Shown piece after piece: positions 42,888 through 55,227 of a stretch of 64,000 nt of DNA. The stretch lies in assembly GCA_024867545.1 (NCBI GenBank), contig JANFNE010000005.1, positions 1,550,001 to 1,614,000 of the forward strand, given 5' to 3'. The notes under the pieces were generated by a model, which was not told the origin of the DNA, searched no databases, and saw only the letters and a list, made by a program, of their open reading frames with translations. The DNA is from Phytopythium helicoides (lineage: Eukaryota > Oomycota > Peronosporomycetes > Pythiales > Pythiaceae). Each line of letters starts with the position of its first letter. The first letter of the stretch is position 1. The position numbers and the translations under genes are program-made.

Positions 42888-45557
42888 CTATTTCTCTGTT
42901 AGCTGACGATGACCTTTCCACCAAGATGGTGCTGCAAAGGTCCCTTCACTCTCTGTCTCCATAACTTTTAACACGACCTTGGTTGGTCCATCTTCCCATA
43001 TTTGGTTAGCAGCCGTGAGTTTGTCGCGTGCGTGCTCCCATTTGCCTGCAAAATAGGCACCGATTCCCTCATTGAAATTATCATAGAAGGACCGGGGGAT
43101 TCCTTCCTGCAAGGCAGGATAAATCGCATCTTCTCCGAACTGAACAGCCTTCTGCTTTCCTTCGGGACCGATAACGGGGTTGACACCGTCTGCCGGGTAG
43201 TTGCCAATGTCGAAAGTCCATAAGTCCATGGGAATCTCACTGCCCTTGACTGCGACGCGGTCAATCTTCCGGCAGAAGCTGCGTGCTTCAGGGGAGAGCT
43301 CTTCAACAAACCACTCTGACAGAAGCATGGGCACATCAAACTGACCAGTGGCGGCTTCAAGACGTGCAGCCATGTTGACGTTGGGAGACAGATACGACGC
43401 GTCGATCTTAAATCTTGATCCGATCGCACCCTCGATCGCCCAACCGAGGTGCAGTCCAAAGCCCAGGTGTACCTCAAAATCCTCAAAGGCAGCAATGAGT
43501 TTCTTGTTGGTACAGAACTTGTGCAACGTCCCGTGATGATTTGAGTTGTGGATATCTACGCGCATTTTTAGCACTGCTGTGAGCGCACTGTCGACCAACT
43601 CAGGTCGGCGTTATCCGGCGAGCGACGGATCCTGCACCCGTGCTTTTGACATAGATGCCCTCTCTCTTCTTCATCTTTTCCGCTGGATCCATGCGAGGCT
43701 TGTCGGCCGAATCCCTCGGATCTCGTATACCTGGAAGAGCACCATCGCAGATTTTCCATGCAAGCAGAAACGCAGCGCCGATATTCTTGTTAGCTGCTCC
43801 ATGAAAAATCTTTGCGTCACCATGACTATCTCAGCGATCGTGTTGATGTACATGATGATGTCTTCCTCGAGCAAGCTGCATGTCTCTGTGAAATGTTCGA
43901 TGATACCGAAGCCAAAAATCGACGTGATCTTTTTTCCGGGAATCATGACGTCCAAGTCACCAGCGCCGCCCATGTTCTTGGCAATAATCTCTGTGCCGGC
44001 AGCACCGAAGCCCACCTGCAGCAGGCGTCCAATTTTGCTAAGCGTATCTTCAAGCATTTTCGTCTCGTAGTCTTCACCTCCTTTCACATCGCGCTCGTAA
44101 ATTTCGCGCTTAGCCTCCGTCGCACCGAGCGGATTTTGAGCTAGTTGGGTCACCAGGCGCATCATACGCTCAATTGGACCGATAATCATTGTTTCTGCGT
44201 CTCGTGTCAACACAAAGATGGATACTGCAAAACAGAACATGACGAGCACGGTCTTGCCGATATTTAAGTTGGCCGCCGACTTGGTAGACGAAGTGATATC
44301 AAAAGTCACGAGCGAGTGACATGCACTCGTACTTGAGTCGGTCTCACAGTCGACGCAATAGTTGTTGACGTAACAACCCAGATTTTCAACCGTCGTGATT
44401 TCCGTTGTCCGGTACTTTGAGCTCGGGTCCGAGACCAAGTATGCATCTGCTGACCAGCCCGTTTTAGGATTCGACGTTAGCGTGTAGGCTGAGTCAACCT
44501 CCCAGTCGCCATCACTGTTGATCTGCTGGAATTTGACATCTTGCAGCCACTCGATGACAGTATCATCGTCAATGTTGGCAAGTCTCATACGGACAATATA
44601 TCCGTTTGAGTCACGAACGTATTCCTCAACAAGTTTGCGGAAGTCAGGCATCGTTACATCACCCGTTTCATTATAGTCTTGAGTGCAGCGATGTAATCGC
44701 TCAAGCTGAGAAACCTGGAAATCGTCCTGCGTTGTGTCGACTGTGCCATCAATGATTGGCGAGATGATGATAATCAGTAGCACTAGCACAATTAGCCGTC
44801 GTGTCGTCTTTTCGGTTAGTACTTTGCCAATCTTTGAGGGCTCGGAAATCTCAACAACTTTCGCCTCAGGACTTTTGTTCTTCTTCAGCACGCGCAGGAT
44901 CCGAAGCATGCGAAATAATCGAACAAGGCGCACAATTCGCCCAGCTTTGCTGCCAACACGAGATGCACGACCTGCCTTTAATGCTGCCGCACTCGATCCA
45001 GAAGACGATGTGGTTCCGACAACATGTTTCCAGATCCAGTCAACGTCAGGGATAACGGAAAGAGTCGAAATTAAATCAAGATAGAAGGTAAAGCCGCGAC
45101 CACGGTTGAAGTACTGCGGCCGGCTGTACAAACTCAGTCCCAGCTCTATCGAGAAGAAGATGAAGAGGGAGAAGAGCGTATTGTAGATGGCGTTGTCAGC
45201 ACTCTTTGGCATGAAACTAACGCGGAAGTCGTCGCCGAAGAGAGCGAAGATGGTACAAAGCGTCAGGAATGTGCTCACGTATTTGTTCTCGAGGAAAGCA
45301 AGCACTTTTTCTTTCCTCGTCTTGGGGGCTGCAACAACTAGATTCTCTGGTGCGACCTTGTTGAGATTTTTGGTGCTCTGAAGGTTCGCGAGCGTCATTG
45401 CTGGCTTGAGCATAGGAGGAGCAGGAGCCCCAGGACCGCTTGCGCTATTTCCAGCATTTGACGTATTGCCTCCGCCCCCACCACCTTCGTCGCCAGCGGG
45501 AGGCACAGGGGCCTTGCTGTGACCCATATTGTTGCTTGCAGTGCTGGATTTGTCCAT
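42888..45557 (-). CDS. channel-linked class III nucleotidyl cyclase homologue lacking both metal-binding Asp
   Basis: ATG 45557 (MDKSSTASNNMG). After a Gly/Pro linker come S1-S4-like helices: YVSTFLTLCTIFALFGDDF, NTLFSLFIFFSIELGLSLYS and an S4 with Arg every third residue (RIVRLVRLFRMLRILRVLKK). Then TM RRLIVLVLLIIIISPIIDG, an extracellular domain of about 160 residues with CYVNNYCVDCE, TM VLVMFCFAVSIFVL and a HAMP-like helix. The cyclase domain follows: TSIFGFGIIEHFTE, GAANKNIGAAFLLAWK, SPNVNMAARLEAATGQF. Related protist cyclases read FGFCDIR and NKNIGDAF; here both Asp positions are Ile and Ala, so Mg-dependent catalysis should be lost, while the Asn-x3-Arg pair is kept. One-base breaks occur near 43,820 and 43,600. 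The domain is otherwise complete to HRQLTEK. A regulatory pseudo-cyclase, or one half of a heterodimer, is my inference. Confidence 0.8.
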
Positions 45558-46191
45558 TGCGAAAGTGGCGAGATCCGCTTTGGTGCTGTTGTCGTCCGTC
45601 TCGTTTGTGACCGCGACGAATGTTTCCCGGTGGCGCCGCCTGTTCCAGATGCGACGCGCCACTTTTGCTCACTCGTCACTCACCCCAACGCGAATCGACG
45701 GCGTGTTGGTCGGGAGCAACTGGTGGGGACCGTGAAGAAACTTCGACCGCGACCTGTTACAATACTCGAATTCCTATGTCCATACACCGCACGAGCGAGA
45801 GAGCTCCTCTAACGCGCTTCAATGCACGGGGCGAGGGCTTTGATAGCGGCGTACTGCTCGCTTTCGTTGCCGACAGTGGAAGACACGTAAGTTTGGAAAG
45901 GATAACCACTCGAGCCAAAAGTGTCACGAGGCTAGTCTGCAAGCGGAAATAGGTGGAGCGATAAAAACGACTCGTGCCAAATGCGTCCTTGGCTAATCTA
46001 AATGCGGAGTTTGAGTTCCACAGAACAGGTTGAAGCGAGTTTGCAAGATCCAGCATCGATAAAGGCATACAGACAGACTCTCGCAAATCCCTTTGTCACA
46101 CATTCAATGCCTTCAGAATATAGTGAGGTTACTCGACACCGTCGAGCAGCCATCATGTTTGTGCGCTGTTCTGGGTGCTGCTTCTGATAGC
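45558..46191. other. intergenic, cyclase 5' side and CDC73 3' side
   Basis: Both flanking genes are on the minus strand. The cyclase frame stays open up to 45,662 without an ATG, so an upstream exon or non-ATG extension cannot be excluded. Beyond that only motif-free short frames are seen. Confidence 0.45.
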
Positions 46192-47747
46192 TCACTGAAG
46201 CTTCAGCTTGATGAACGCGAATAGGTAGCGCCAGAACTCCTTTGCAGCCACCTTGTCCAGGTGCCGCTTATCTGGATGAATCTACGTGACGTTTCAGCCA
46301 TTAATCAGCCACTTTAATCATACAGCGAGATTAAACCAAACGAACCATGAGCAGCTTGACATCCCACTGCTTGATTTCGTCGCTCAGTTGAGAGCCCTGG
46401 TAGTAGATGTGCACACCGCATACTACAGCATCCCGTGTCAGATCTTCACGATCATATCCCCTAAAACCGAGTGATAAATAACATACCCTTCTTGAACACT
46501 TCAAGCGGGAATTTCCACTTCCAGCCCTTGAATTGCCAAGCTTGGCCGGAAACAATGACGCCAACGACGCTACGCCTGTAGTTTTGTCAGTAAAGCACAA
46601 TCAGTGAGCGAACGGCTTTCGGAAGATCGAGGACATGATCCCGCGCACCAATCCTTGTCGCGAAAGCGCGCAACACTGTCGACAACCTTGAACGTGTACG
46701 TATGCCCGTCTTCTTCGTGGGTGATCACAATGGACTGCGATTTGCGGCAACCTTCAGCCTTTTTCTGCATGTTTGAGATGTAGACACCGTCCTCGAGGAA
46801 GTCACGGGCGTTGAGGATCGTGAACAAGTCCGAAAAACCAGCCGGAACGACAATGATCGGCGTGCCTGCGTGACCAAAAACTCCGTAAGTGCCAGCACTT
46901 CACACTCCAGGACCGGAAGCATCGAGCTCGCACCGATCATCTTGTCCTTCATGAGGCGGTGGAGTGGCAGCTGCTCCTTGCGCGCTGTCACGGGCGCCAC
47001 TAGCGACGACTTGGCTGCCTTTTCGATACGCTCCTTGTTCTCGGCGTTGACGACCTCGACGGTCTTGAGCACGTTCTCGAACGTCTTGCTCGCGTCCAGC
47101 ATGGTCGTGCGGTTGCGGTACACGTGCTCCTTGGCCAGGATGCGCTTGATCGCGCTCTCCCCCTCGGTGGGCCCGCTCGACGCGTCCTTGCTGTCGCCAC
47201 CGCCACCTGCATGTTAGAAACTCCCCGCTGCTCCAGTCGCCGCCGCAAAACCGCACGCACCTTCTGTGGTTGTTCTCCTTTTCGCGGTGTCCATCGCTTG
47301 CGAGCTTGCGCTTCTTGGAGGCGTGTTCGTCGTCGTTGGTGGCGGTGGACTTGGTCTTCCCGCTCGCTGCCGCCGCGCCGCCGGTCTGAGCCGCGCCGAC
47401 GATCTGCGCCGACGTCTCGATGTCGCCCTTGAGGTACGCGATGAGCTCCTTCTTGTCGACCGTGGAGACCATGGTGGCCTTCTCGGCGCGGCACTTCATG
47501 ACATAGTCGCTGAAGGTGAGCGCCGCGTACTTGTAGCACGTGTAGACGGCCAGCAGGTCGTAGCGCTTGTCCGAGTTCTTGGAGCGGTACGGCCGTCGGC
47601 GCGTGCTTGGGCAGCCGCCTGCAGCTCGCCGCCGCCCACGTCCGCCAGCACCAGCTCGTCGCCCTCCACCGCCACGCTCTTGCCCTTGATCAGGTGCGCG
47701 CGCAGCGCCGCCAGCGCCGCCAGGGGCTCGTCGCCGCCCGCCGCCAT
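46192..47747 (-). CDS. CDC73: Paf1 complex subunit CDC73 (parafibromin)
   Basis: ATG 47747: MAAGGDEPLAALAALRAHLI-KGKSVAVEGDELVLA, then RYDLLAVYTCYKYAALTFSD and KKELIAYLKGD, the conserved N-terminal half. A nuclear-type basic stretch (ASKKRKLASDGHREKENN) precedes EGESAIKRILAKEHVYRNRT and TVEVVNAENKERIE. The C-terminal Ras-like domain is spread over short exons: GTPIIVVPAGFSDLFTILNA, RDFLEDGVYISNMQKKAEG, FKVVDSVARFRDKDW, VVGVIVSGQAWQFKGWKWKF (the highly conserved QxWQFKGW core), and the end HPDKRHLDKVAAKEFWRYLF, KLKLQ, TGA at 46192-46194. CDC73 links the Paf1 complex to RNA polymerase II elongation and H2B ubiquitination/H3K4 methylation. It is divergent from the syntaxin gene across an AT-rich spacer. 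Confidence 0.9.
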
Positions 47748-47820
47748 GGTGTCGCCTGGTGGTTTCCCCTTGTGCCTTGGCCGCTCCCCGCCACCTCCGA
47801 AAGGGTACCTCGTACCACGC

Positions 47821-48050
47821 AGTAATGGTTTTTATCGTTTATTTTATTTATGCATTGGTATTATATTATTGGCTTAAATTACACTTATTGATCCAATCAC
47901 ATAATAGCAATGCATAAATAAAATTAACTACCAAGTAATCATAATAAAACCAATAATTCATTTATGAATCGTATCCAATTATGGGTAATCGAAAGAAAAT
48001 TAATTTGTTCCTGAGAGTATACAAATCAAAATTAATTTCGTTCCTGAGTG
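47821..48050. repeat. AT-rich island with 24-bp imperfect inverted repeat
   Basis: About 230 bp of strongly A/T-rich sequence in an otherwise roughly 50% GC window. 47841-47864 (ATTTTATTTATGCATTG + GTATTAT) is the reverse complement of 47901-47924 with one mismatch; the first 17 bases are a perfect match. The flanking words ATTATTGG (47865) and CCAATAAT (47950) are also inverted. Near 48,000 the words AAAATTAATTTGTTCCTGAG and AAAATTAATTTCGTTCCTGA form an imperfect direct repeat. It lies in the shared divergent promoter of CDC73 and the syntaxin gene. It may be a MITE-like remnant or a promoter or matrix element. Confidence 0.65.
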
Positions 48051-48065
48051 CTGTCAGAGTTCGCC

Positions 48066-49706
48066 ATGAGCGTGGACGTCACGGCGAGGCTGCGCGCGCT
48101 GGCGCCGGCGGCGAGCGGCGCTGGGGGCGCCAGGCGCGCGCAGAGGTCGCAGGCGGCCGTGGCCTTTGACCTGGAGGCGCTGGAGCTGGTGAGGCCCGCG
48201 CTTTTGCGGCGTTCGGCGGCCTGTTCTAACGCGAGGGGCGCTGGATCGCGCAGTTGCACTCGCTCGTGGAGATGGAGGCCATGCTGCGCGAGGTGCGCCC
48301 GCGGTACTTGCGGCCCAGGACGTTCATCCGCTCCAAGGGCGGCGTCATGAGCGAGCGAGACAAGGACGAGCTCGACGCGGTGCGCAGCGCGGGACCAGCA
48401 CTCGCGGCGAGTTCCCACCTGACGCGACGCATTCTTGTGGATCGGACAGGATCTGGTCGAGCTCGTCAAGAACTGCAGCGACAAGATCGACGCGCTGAGG
48501 GACGCTACAGATGCTGCGCGTGCGTGGAGCTGTTGACATTGGACGCGCGTCTTGTTGCTTTGGTCGTCTGGAAATCCTGATGGCAGGCGTGAGCACGCAG
48601 AATTGCCGCCCTCCCGAATTGAGCACCAGCGAGAGGTCGTCACTTACCTGCTTGAGGTTGGGTTGCAGTGACTTCTTTTGGAAAATGGGATCATTTTCTA
48701 GCGGCGCTGACTCCATCGGTGACCTTGGGGTGACTGCAGCGCCTGAAAAATGTGGCGAATGAGACCAAGCGCATGCAGCGCCAGCGCTACAACCAGCCAT
48801 TCCTGTTGTCGTCACGGTGGGTTTGGGTTTGATACCTTGGGAATTCGCAGTCGAACTGATTCCTTCGTATTAGACTTTTGCCGGAGCAGGAGCGCGAGAA
48901 CCTCGAGGCGATCGAAGAGAAGGTCAAGAGGGAGGCGGCGGGCGGCAGCGCAGCGTGCTGCACGAGCTTCATCCATAAGTGAGAGACCAAGCCCACCTCC
49001 TCCAGCAGAAACCTCTAAAGCGATTTCCCCAAGCACTGCAAAAGGTGAAGCGTCAACTTCAGTCTCCGAAGCTGTTGTGTCGAGTTCAGCTACGAAATTG
49101 TCGACACCTTCACGAAAGGTTCCTCCCAAAAAGCCGATTGCGCTAGTACGTGGTTGCAAAGTTCCGTCCTTTCATCGGATATTGACTCACGCATATCGAT
49201 TTGACAGCCGTTTGAGCTGGCGTCACAAAATGAGGAGCTCGAGTTCACAGAAGAGGAAGATCGAAGGTTCAAGGCCGAGAATGTCATGCTGCATCGTCAC
49301 TTTCAACAAAATCTTGAGGATGCCAAGTACGTTTGGCCAGTTTTGCTTTTGTGGCTTTGTACTCGCTAACTATTGATTGCTTCAACAGGCAAATGGAAAG
49401 CAAGATGGCTGCCATTTCAAACCTGATGGCACAGTTTGCAGACAAAATTATGGAGCAGCAAACTGATATCGAGCTTATCCATCAGCATGCACAGGAGACC
49501 AAGACCAACGTCTCCCAGGTAACTTCCGATATGGCAGATGAAGGGTGTGTACTGTACAACTTGATCTTGACAGCATGGTTCTGTGGCAGAGCAACCGCAT
49601 CTTGGAGCAAACGGAGAAGATTGGTCGCGGATACGGCTTCATGATTTTTTGCTTCTACCTTGGGTTCTCGGTCCTATTGCACCTGCTTCACTTTTTCCAC
49701 GACTAG
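48066..49706 (+). CDS. STX18: syntaxin 18/UFE1-like Qa-SNARE of the ER
   Basis: ATG 48066 (MSVDVTARLRALAPAASGAG). Short exons follow: RSQAAVAFDLEALEL, QLHSLVEMEAMLREVRPRYL with TFIRSKGGVMSERDKDELDA, GQDLVELVKNCSDKIDALRD, then RLKNVANETKRMQRQRYNQP and LLPEQERENLEAIEEKVKRE. The pieces PFELASQNEELEFTEEEDRR, FKAENVMLHRHFQQNLEDAK and MESKMAAISNLMAQFADKIM-EQQTDIELIHQHAQETKTNV make the SNARE motif with central Gln layer. The last exon, SNRILEQTEKIGRGYGFMIF then CFYLGFSVLLHLLHFFHD, is the single C-terminal tail anchor. This is the syntaxin-18 arrangement (long N-terminal domain, ELE-rich hinge, short lumenal end), mediating Golgi-to-ER fusion. The exons in the middle (48.45-48.75 kb) are not fully resolved. 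Confidence 0.8.
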
Positions 49707-49798
49707 GGAGCAAACTGGAGCAATGGGTGTAACGAGTCTTTCAAAGTAGATGGATGCAATTTAATCCACATGACGTGATCTATTAGTACATTGCACGA

Positions 49799-52700
49799 TT
49801 AGAGCGCATCCACCGCTTCCTTGCTGAGTCCCTCATAGCAAGTAAGCCCATCTGAGTTGAGAAGATCGTCGCGAGCTCCCTTGTCCATCAGGTACTCCAT
49901 CAGGTCGTGGAAACCATATTCGTGACAGTAGTGGAGCACAGACTGGCCGTTCAGCTGTTCGAATGCACACCAGTCAGCAAAGAAAAAGTTAGTTTGTTGA
50001 AACGGCTGAAAACTATGTGCTACAATACTCACGTTCTGTGTGTTGATGTCGGCGCCGCGGCGAAGACACAGCTTGGCAATCCGTTTGTTGTTGTTCTGGC
50101 ACGCGATGGAGAGGAGCGTATTCCCTGTCGCGTCTTGGGCATCGATACTGAGCGTCCAATCGGGGCTATTCAGCATCTAGATATCGCAAACAATGTTCAC
50201 TGTTAGCATCACATCCCGGCACACCCGTAAAGTTCATTGACAATTCTGCAGTGATACGCACCACTTCGACTTCGTCGTATTTGCCGTGGCGACAGAGGCT
50301 CATGACCGCTTCAAGTTGCTGACTCTCGCGTACGGCCTGACTGACGTTGTCCTTCCGCTCCACAGAAACTTGCGCAGGCTGGGATATCTTGCTCACAGAG
50401 GTGATACCCCCAGAATTGCTGTTCATTTTCTCGAGCAGCTCAGGACGGCTCATGAGATTATCAATAAACTCGGTGCCAAATACCGCACGGCCAGCAGACC
50501 ACGGAGAGTATCCAACGACTAGCCATTCTTCGAGAGCTCCACGTGGCCTCACGATTCCCACACTTCTCGGTTGGTTCTATGGTAGCAAGCATAAGGTCAT
50601 TAGTACAATGGTTGTGGTCGTAGTATGAACTTGCCTTACCATGTTCTTGACAACAGGTAGATAGTTCGCTTGCATTTTGCAAGTCTTGGTGCTTGTGACG
50701 GCAGCTACAAAGTCCTTCGGAAGGCAAGCTACTCTCTGATGAAGGGCACCGCCAAATCCATCAACAGCAGTCTGACTATCTGCCGACGCATCGATCGGCT
50801 TATCAATCCATGTCGTTCCCTCCCCTGGTGGTGGGTGAGTATTATAACCAGGTATTTTCTTCCCATGACCAGGTGGGAATGTAGATGGGCCTTCCCCCAG
50901 CAGCTCCAACTCGTCAGGAGATGGAGATATATCTACCGACGGCGCCAGCGACACTGTGCTCCGATTTGTCATCGACCCATCTGTGCTACCATCTGAACGT
51001 GTTGTGGAAAGCACATCATCGTTTTCATCCATGTCCTCATTTTCAGATCGTAGTGTAGATAAATGCTCCGGCGAAGCTCGGTTCGACGACTGGGCTTGTG
51101 ATGGCTGCTGTTGAGCCCGTAAACCAAGCCCCACACCAAGACCAATACCGAACTGAAGCATCTCTACTCCACTAGGGAGACTCCCCGCAGCTCCTAGTGT
51201 AGGCAGTGCACTACCGAGCGCTTGAGTAATAGTTTCGATGAGCTGTTTAGTATTGCTGTCAACAGCTTGGCTGCTAGTACTATCGATTGATTGAGGCTGT
51301 ATTTGCTTTGATGGTGACTTTGATGATTCGCTATGGCTTGCATTCGTAGTTTGAAACTGAATGCTTTTTCGCGATGGTATTGCTGCCGCAGTACTGGACG
51401 GTTTTGGCTTGAACGACAATGCTGGGACCTGAATTTGAGGTAAATCTTTTCGTTGCGATGCAATGTTTTGCGGTCGAGGCGATAACTCGACAGTGATGTC
51501 ATGCCTTTTGGCGCTCGCAGCAACCTGTCGTTTTCGACGCTCGACCTCTTCGGGCTCCTCCATGCTCTTTGTGATGAACTTTCGAACGCTTTGTGTGGCA
51601 TACCGTGGTTCGTCTGCTCCAACGCCTAACGTGGCGCGCTCACCTACTCCGTCAGCGAGCACTCCATCAACATCGCCATCTTTCCCCCGGTATTTTTCTG
51701 CTGGAAGAATGGGTCGGATCCAAAATGTCTCTCCAGTCCGCTTATCATACCAATACGCGACGCCGTCTTCGGTCACGAACTCCTCGTACGGATTTTCTTG
51801 CTGAAAGTACGCCCAGCTACGATATACGATGCTTGTACATAACCCAAGAGCACCGTCTGGGTCTGAGTTCTTCATAAAATCACCCGGTTGTTGCGCTCCT
51901 AGTGCAGTGAACACTTGGGGTTGATTGCGACTGGACTGACCAATCCATAGCAAGTGGATGAACTCAATGGGTGTATTTTCTCGGGTTGTCGGAATGCAAA
52001 ATGGATAGTGTCGATCTGCGCGAGTCGTCATTGTTGGATTCATTGACGTGGAGTTGAGCGATAGAATTTCGCTCGAAGGGGCTACTTGGACCGCCGTAAT
52101 CCCATCTTCGTAAACCGGTCGTGTGTCGACGAGCCAAAAGGTTCGAAACCCCATTGCTAGCTCTTCTCCGGTCTGTTCGACACGGTTTGCAGGGAATCGC
52201 TTCGATACATATAATGCCTCAAAATCAGTCTCGCTTGGAGTTACTCGCGTTGAGATCATGATGCAAGGTGGTCGGCGGATGTTGAGAGCGTGCTCGAGAG
52301 CTCGAAACACGAATTCAGGAGCGTTCAACGCGATTTCAAGACATGCAAATGCTGCATCGTAATCTTTGGACACCGTTGGTGCAGTGGATCGTCGATCAAA
52401 AACCACAAAGTTACCGAACTGGGCTGGTACGTACGTCGTGACAAGCATGTGAATGAGTAACTCAGCGGATAAGCCACCAACAGCGAGATTCCCGCGCGTA
52501 GGTTTTCGCCCAAACGTTGCAAACATCACAGTCACTGGGCGAACGACTTTGGTTCGCCGTGCCTTCGTCACACCAACGGGAGGGCTACAAGCTGCAATCT
52601 GGAGAACTGCTTTATCGAGCGCCGCTTTTGAGACACGAGCTGCCAAGCGCTCAAACCAACTTGCTATATGGCTGCAATCGATAAAAACATTCGGTACCGG

Positions 52701-55227
52701 TAGTGGCACGTCTTCGAGAAAACTGGGTGTCGGCATTGGGACGCACCGTCTCGGTGGCAGCTCGTACTCACGAGGCTGATACAAGATGACGGGTTTTGTA
52801 CAGTCGGTCTTAAGTATCCAGTGACGAAGTTGGGGGTGGTCGGGGTCAATTGTAATGACGTCCAGAGTAGGCTGCACAAAGTGATCAGACTTGAAGCTCT
52901 TCGCTGTGACAGGTGCTTTAGGATGAAACTCCCGCACAGACTCGGAGTACTTGAAGCACCATCGATTGTTTTGAAGCGTATTCTTCAGTTTCATCAGTGC
53001 TGGAGTAGAAGAGTCCGCCTTGGGGACTTGGCCAGCACGCAGCTGCTCGATAAATGAGCGAAACCATGCACGAGTGTGCATTTTTCGCCGCATCGTCTTA
53101 TTCCATGCAACGCCGAGCTGTTCAATCGTTCGATAGATAGGATGCTTGCATTCTACCACAGTTACATAAGTTTTTCGTTGACGGTCGTACCGCAAGGATG
53201 CATTTTGCTTCATGAAGATCTCCTGAATCTCTTCGGCTCGGTACTTTCGTCGTAGCTGGTCCAGCTCCCAGTTTGCGCACATGAGTGCGCTCGCACTCGC
53301 TTTGATTTTGCGTGTTGCCATGCGTGGATCAGTATGCAGATCACAGAAAGTGCCGGTGCTCGAGCTCCAGCAGTTGAAGCAAATCGTTTTCCCCTTTTTT
53401 GACGGCGACGTCGCGCCAGGAGCTATTCTTTCTTGAGGCTGGTCGTCGTCATTGATTGTTTCGTGATCCAAAAAATTGTCTTCGGAAGTCGGAGTGTTCC
53501 TTGCCCTCAAATCCTCACTCGAAAAGCCAGGGTCAGTCAAGTCTCGTATTTGTGGTGGATTTGCCAATGGATTCTTGTTCACAGCCCCTGGCTTCGATTT
53601 GGTTTTAGGAAAGCTCTTCGGGACGCTACCCGGCGCATTCCCTGCCCTGGGACCATTCATCACTGCAACGAATAATGGCGCGTCGCGCTTTCCTAGCACA
53701 ATATCACGCTTTCCACTGTTCTGGTTTCCGTTTGAGCGACTCCGGGATGGAGACTGGTGTTGTTGTGGTGATCCGCCGGCACCATTACCTCCCCTCGTCG
53801 GTTTTTTACGAAGCACTACATTCGATGCAAGGAGCGAAGAGATAGAATCGAACTTTGAGACTTGCAGCGCTTGGCGAATTGTATCCCGGAGCTTGCTATT
53901 GCGCGTTCCATCGGCACGAAACAAGGTGTCGTTGACCTGCCAATCACCATTCGTTTCCCCTTCATTGTATAACTCGGTATCTGGACTCTGTCGACGATCA
54001 AAGACCCCTGGTGTGTCAATCGATTCGTTGCATCGCCACTCGTCGCTAGCAGCACTGCGCTCCGTTGCAATCGAATCGCACTCCCACACTGGTTGTGATA
54101 ATGAAGAGTAATCAGGTCGAAGTGAGGGCAAACTTGACGGGGATTTTGTGCCGCTTTGAAATGACGCGGTGTTCGAACACTTGGTGGTGAGACTCGCAGA
54201 TGGATAAACGCAACCGCTTGCATTACGCGATTGTTGGGGATCGGCATCAGACCTCGCTGAAGAGCATGTACTGGACGACGGAGACAGCGGTGGGAGGCTA
54301 GAATAGGGATTTTCAGCGCGGGCTCGCGCTTTAACGGAGCTCGGAGATGCCGACGATTCCGGCCCTCTAGGATAACTCTTGCTTCCCGGGAGCCCAGGAA
54401 GCAGTTGCGGGCCCCCGAGCAGCTGCTGTGGCTGAAACCCAAGTGGTCGCTCCCATTGGCTTTGACCCGTAGCGCTGTTGTAATACCACACCTCACCCTT
54501 TTCTACATCGCGCACCTCGTGCCACTGATCCGTGGAGCTGCGATGATTGACCTCAACCGTTTCTTGCTGTGCAATGTGTTTCCGTTCGCGTTGGCGTGGG
54601 TGGTTCTTACGCGACAGATATCCTCTGCAGCGCGCTTGAATCTGCGCGCGACGACGACCGTCACTACCTCTACTCAAATCGATCGCAGCTCAAACCCAGT
54701 GCTCTACACACCTTGACTGCGCTCACTTCCAGGCGGTTGGTCGCCGAAAACCCCTCAGTCACTGCTGCTCGCCTTCTCGCTTGAGTCTCTTCCTCCCTAC
54801 GCGCGATGCGGTCCAGCCTCGCGTTCTCCTTTGCGAGCACATCCTGCTGCCTCTCGAGCCCGCGCTTGGTCGGCGACAGGTCCGGGTAGAACGTGTCTGC
54901 CGCCCTCCGCACGCGCGCCTCCTCTGCTGCAAAGTCGAACGGGTCCGTTCCCGCGGCCGCATGGGCTCCCTGGTCTGCCCTCGGCCGAATCTCCGCCTCT
55001 CCGCCCCCAGCCGCGTCTTCAAGCGCGTCGTCGCCCGCGTCCAGCACCTCGATGGTCACGCGCCGCTTCCTCCCCGCCGCGTTCCCCCGCCTGCTCGCCG
55101 GCTCCTTGACGAGCCGCAGCAGCTCGGCCGTCTCTGCGCGCAGCTGCTGCAGCGCCTCATCGTCCTGCAGCGCGTCGACGGCCCGCGGCCTCGCGCGGCC
55201 GTGGGCGTGGGCGCCCACCGACGGCAT
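49799..55227 (-). CDS. giant IQ / WW / ankyrin-repeat protein
   Basis: ATG 55227 (MPSVGAHAHGRARPRAVDAL) starts exon 1, with a coil QQDVLAKENARLDRIARREE and NRLE; a GTGAGC donor at that point can join in phase 0 to an acceptor before IQARCRGYLSRK. The next 1,350 codons form one exon: IQ motif, WW domain 1 (DQWHEVRDVEKGEVWYYNSA..SQWERP), Ser-rich linker, a Cys/His cluster CFNCWSSSTGTFCDLH, a conserved block RRKMHTRAWFRSFIEQLRAG, a long central domain with WILKTDCTKPVILYQPREYE, WW domain 2 (YWYDKRTGETFWIRP), and a disordered part. After NM|NQPRSVGIVRPRG the last exons encode ankyrin repeats (DATGNTLLSIACQNNNKRIA, LNGQSVLHYCHEYGFHDLME). About 1,700 residues. A scaffold role is inferred; no enzyme motif. 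The exon 1 junction is my inference; the rest is read directly. Confidence 0.75.

Noticed and set aside
47821..48050. centromere or replication origin because of high A/T
   Set aside because: Only about 230 bp, between two close housekeeping promoters; nothing specific to an origin is visible.
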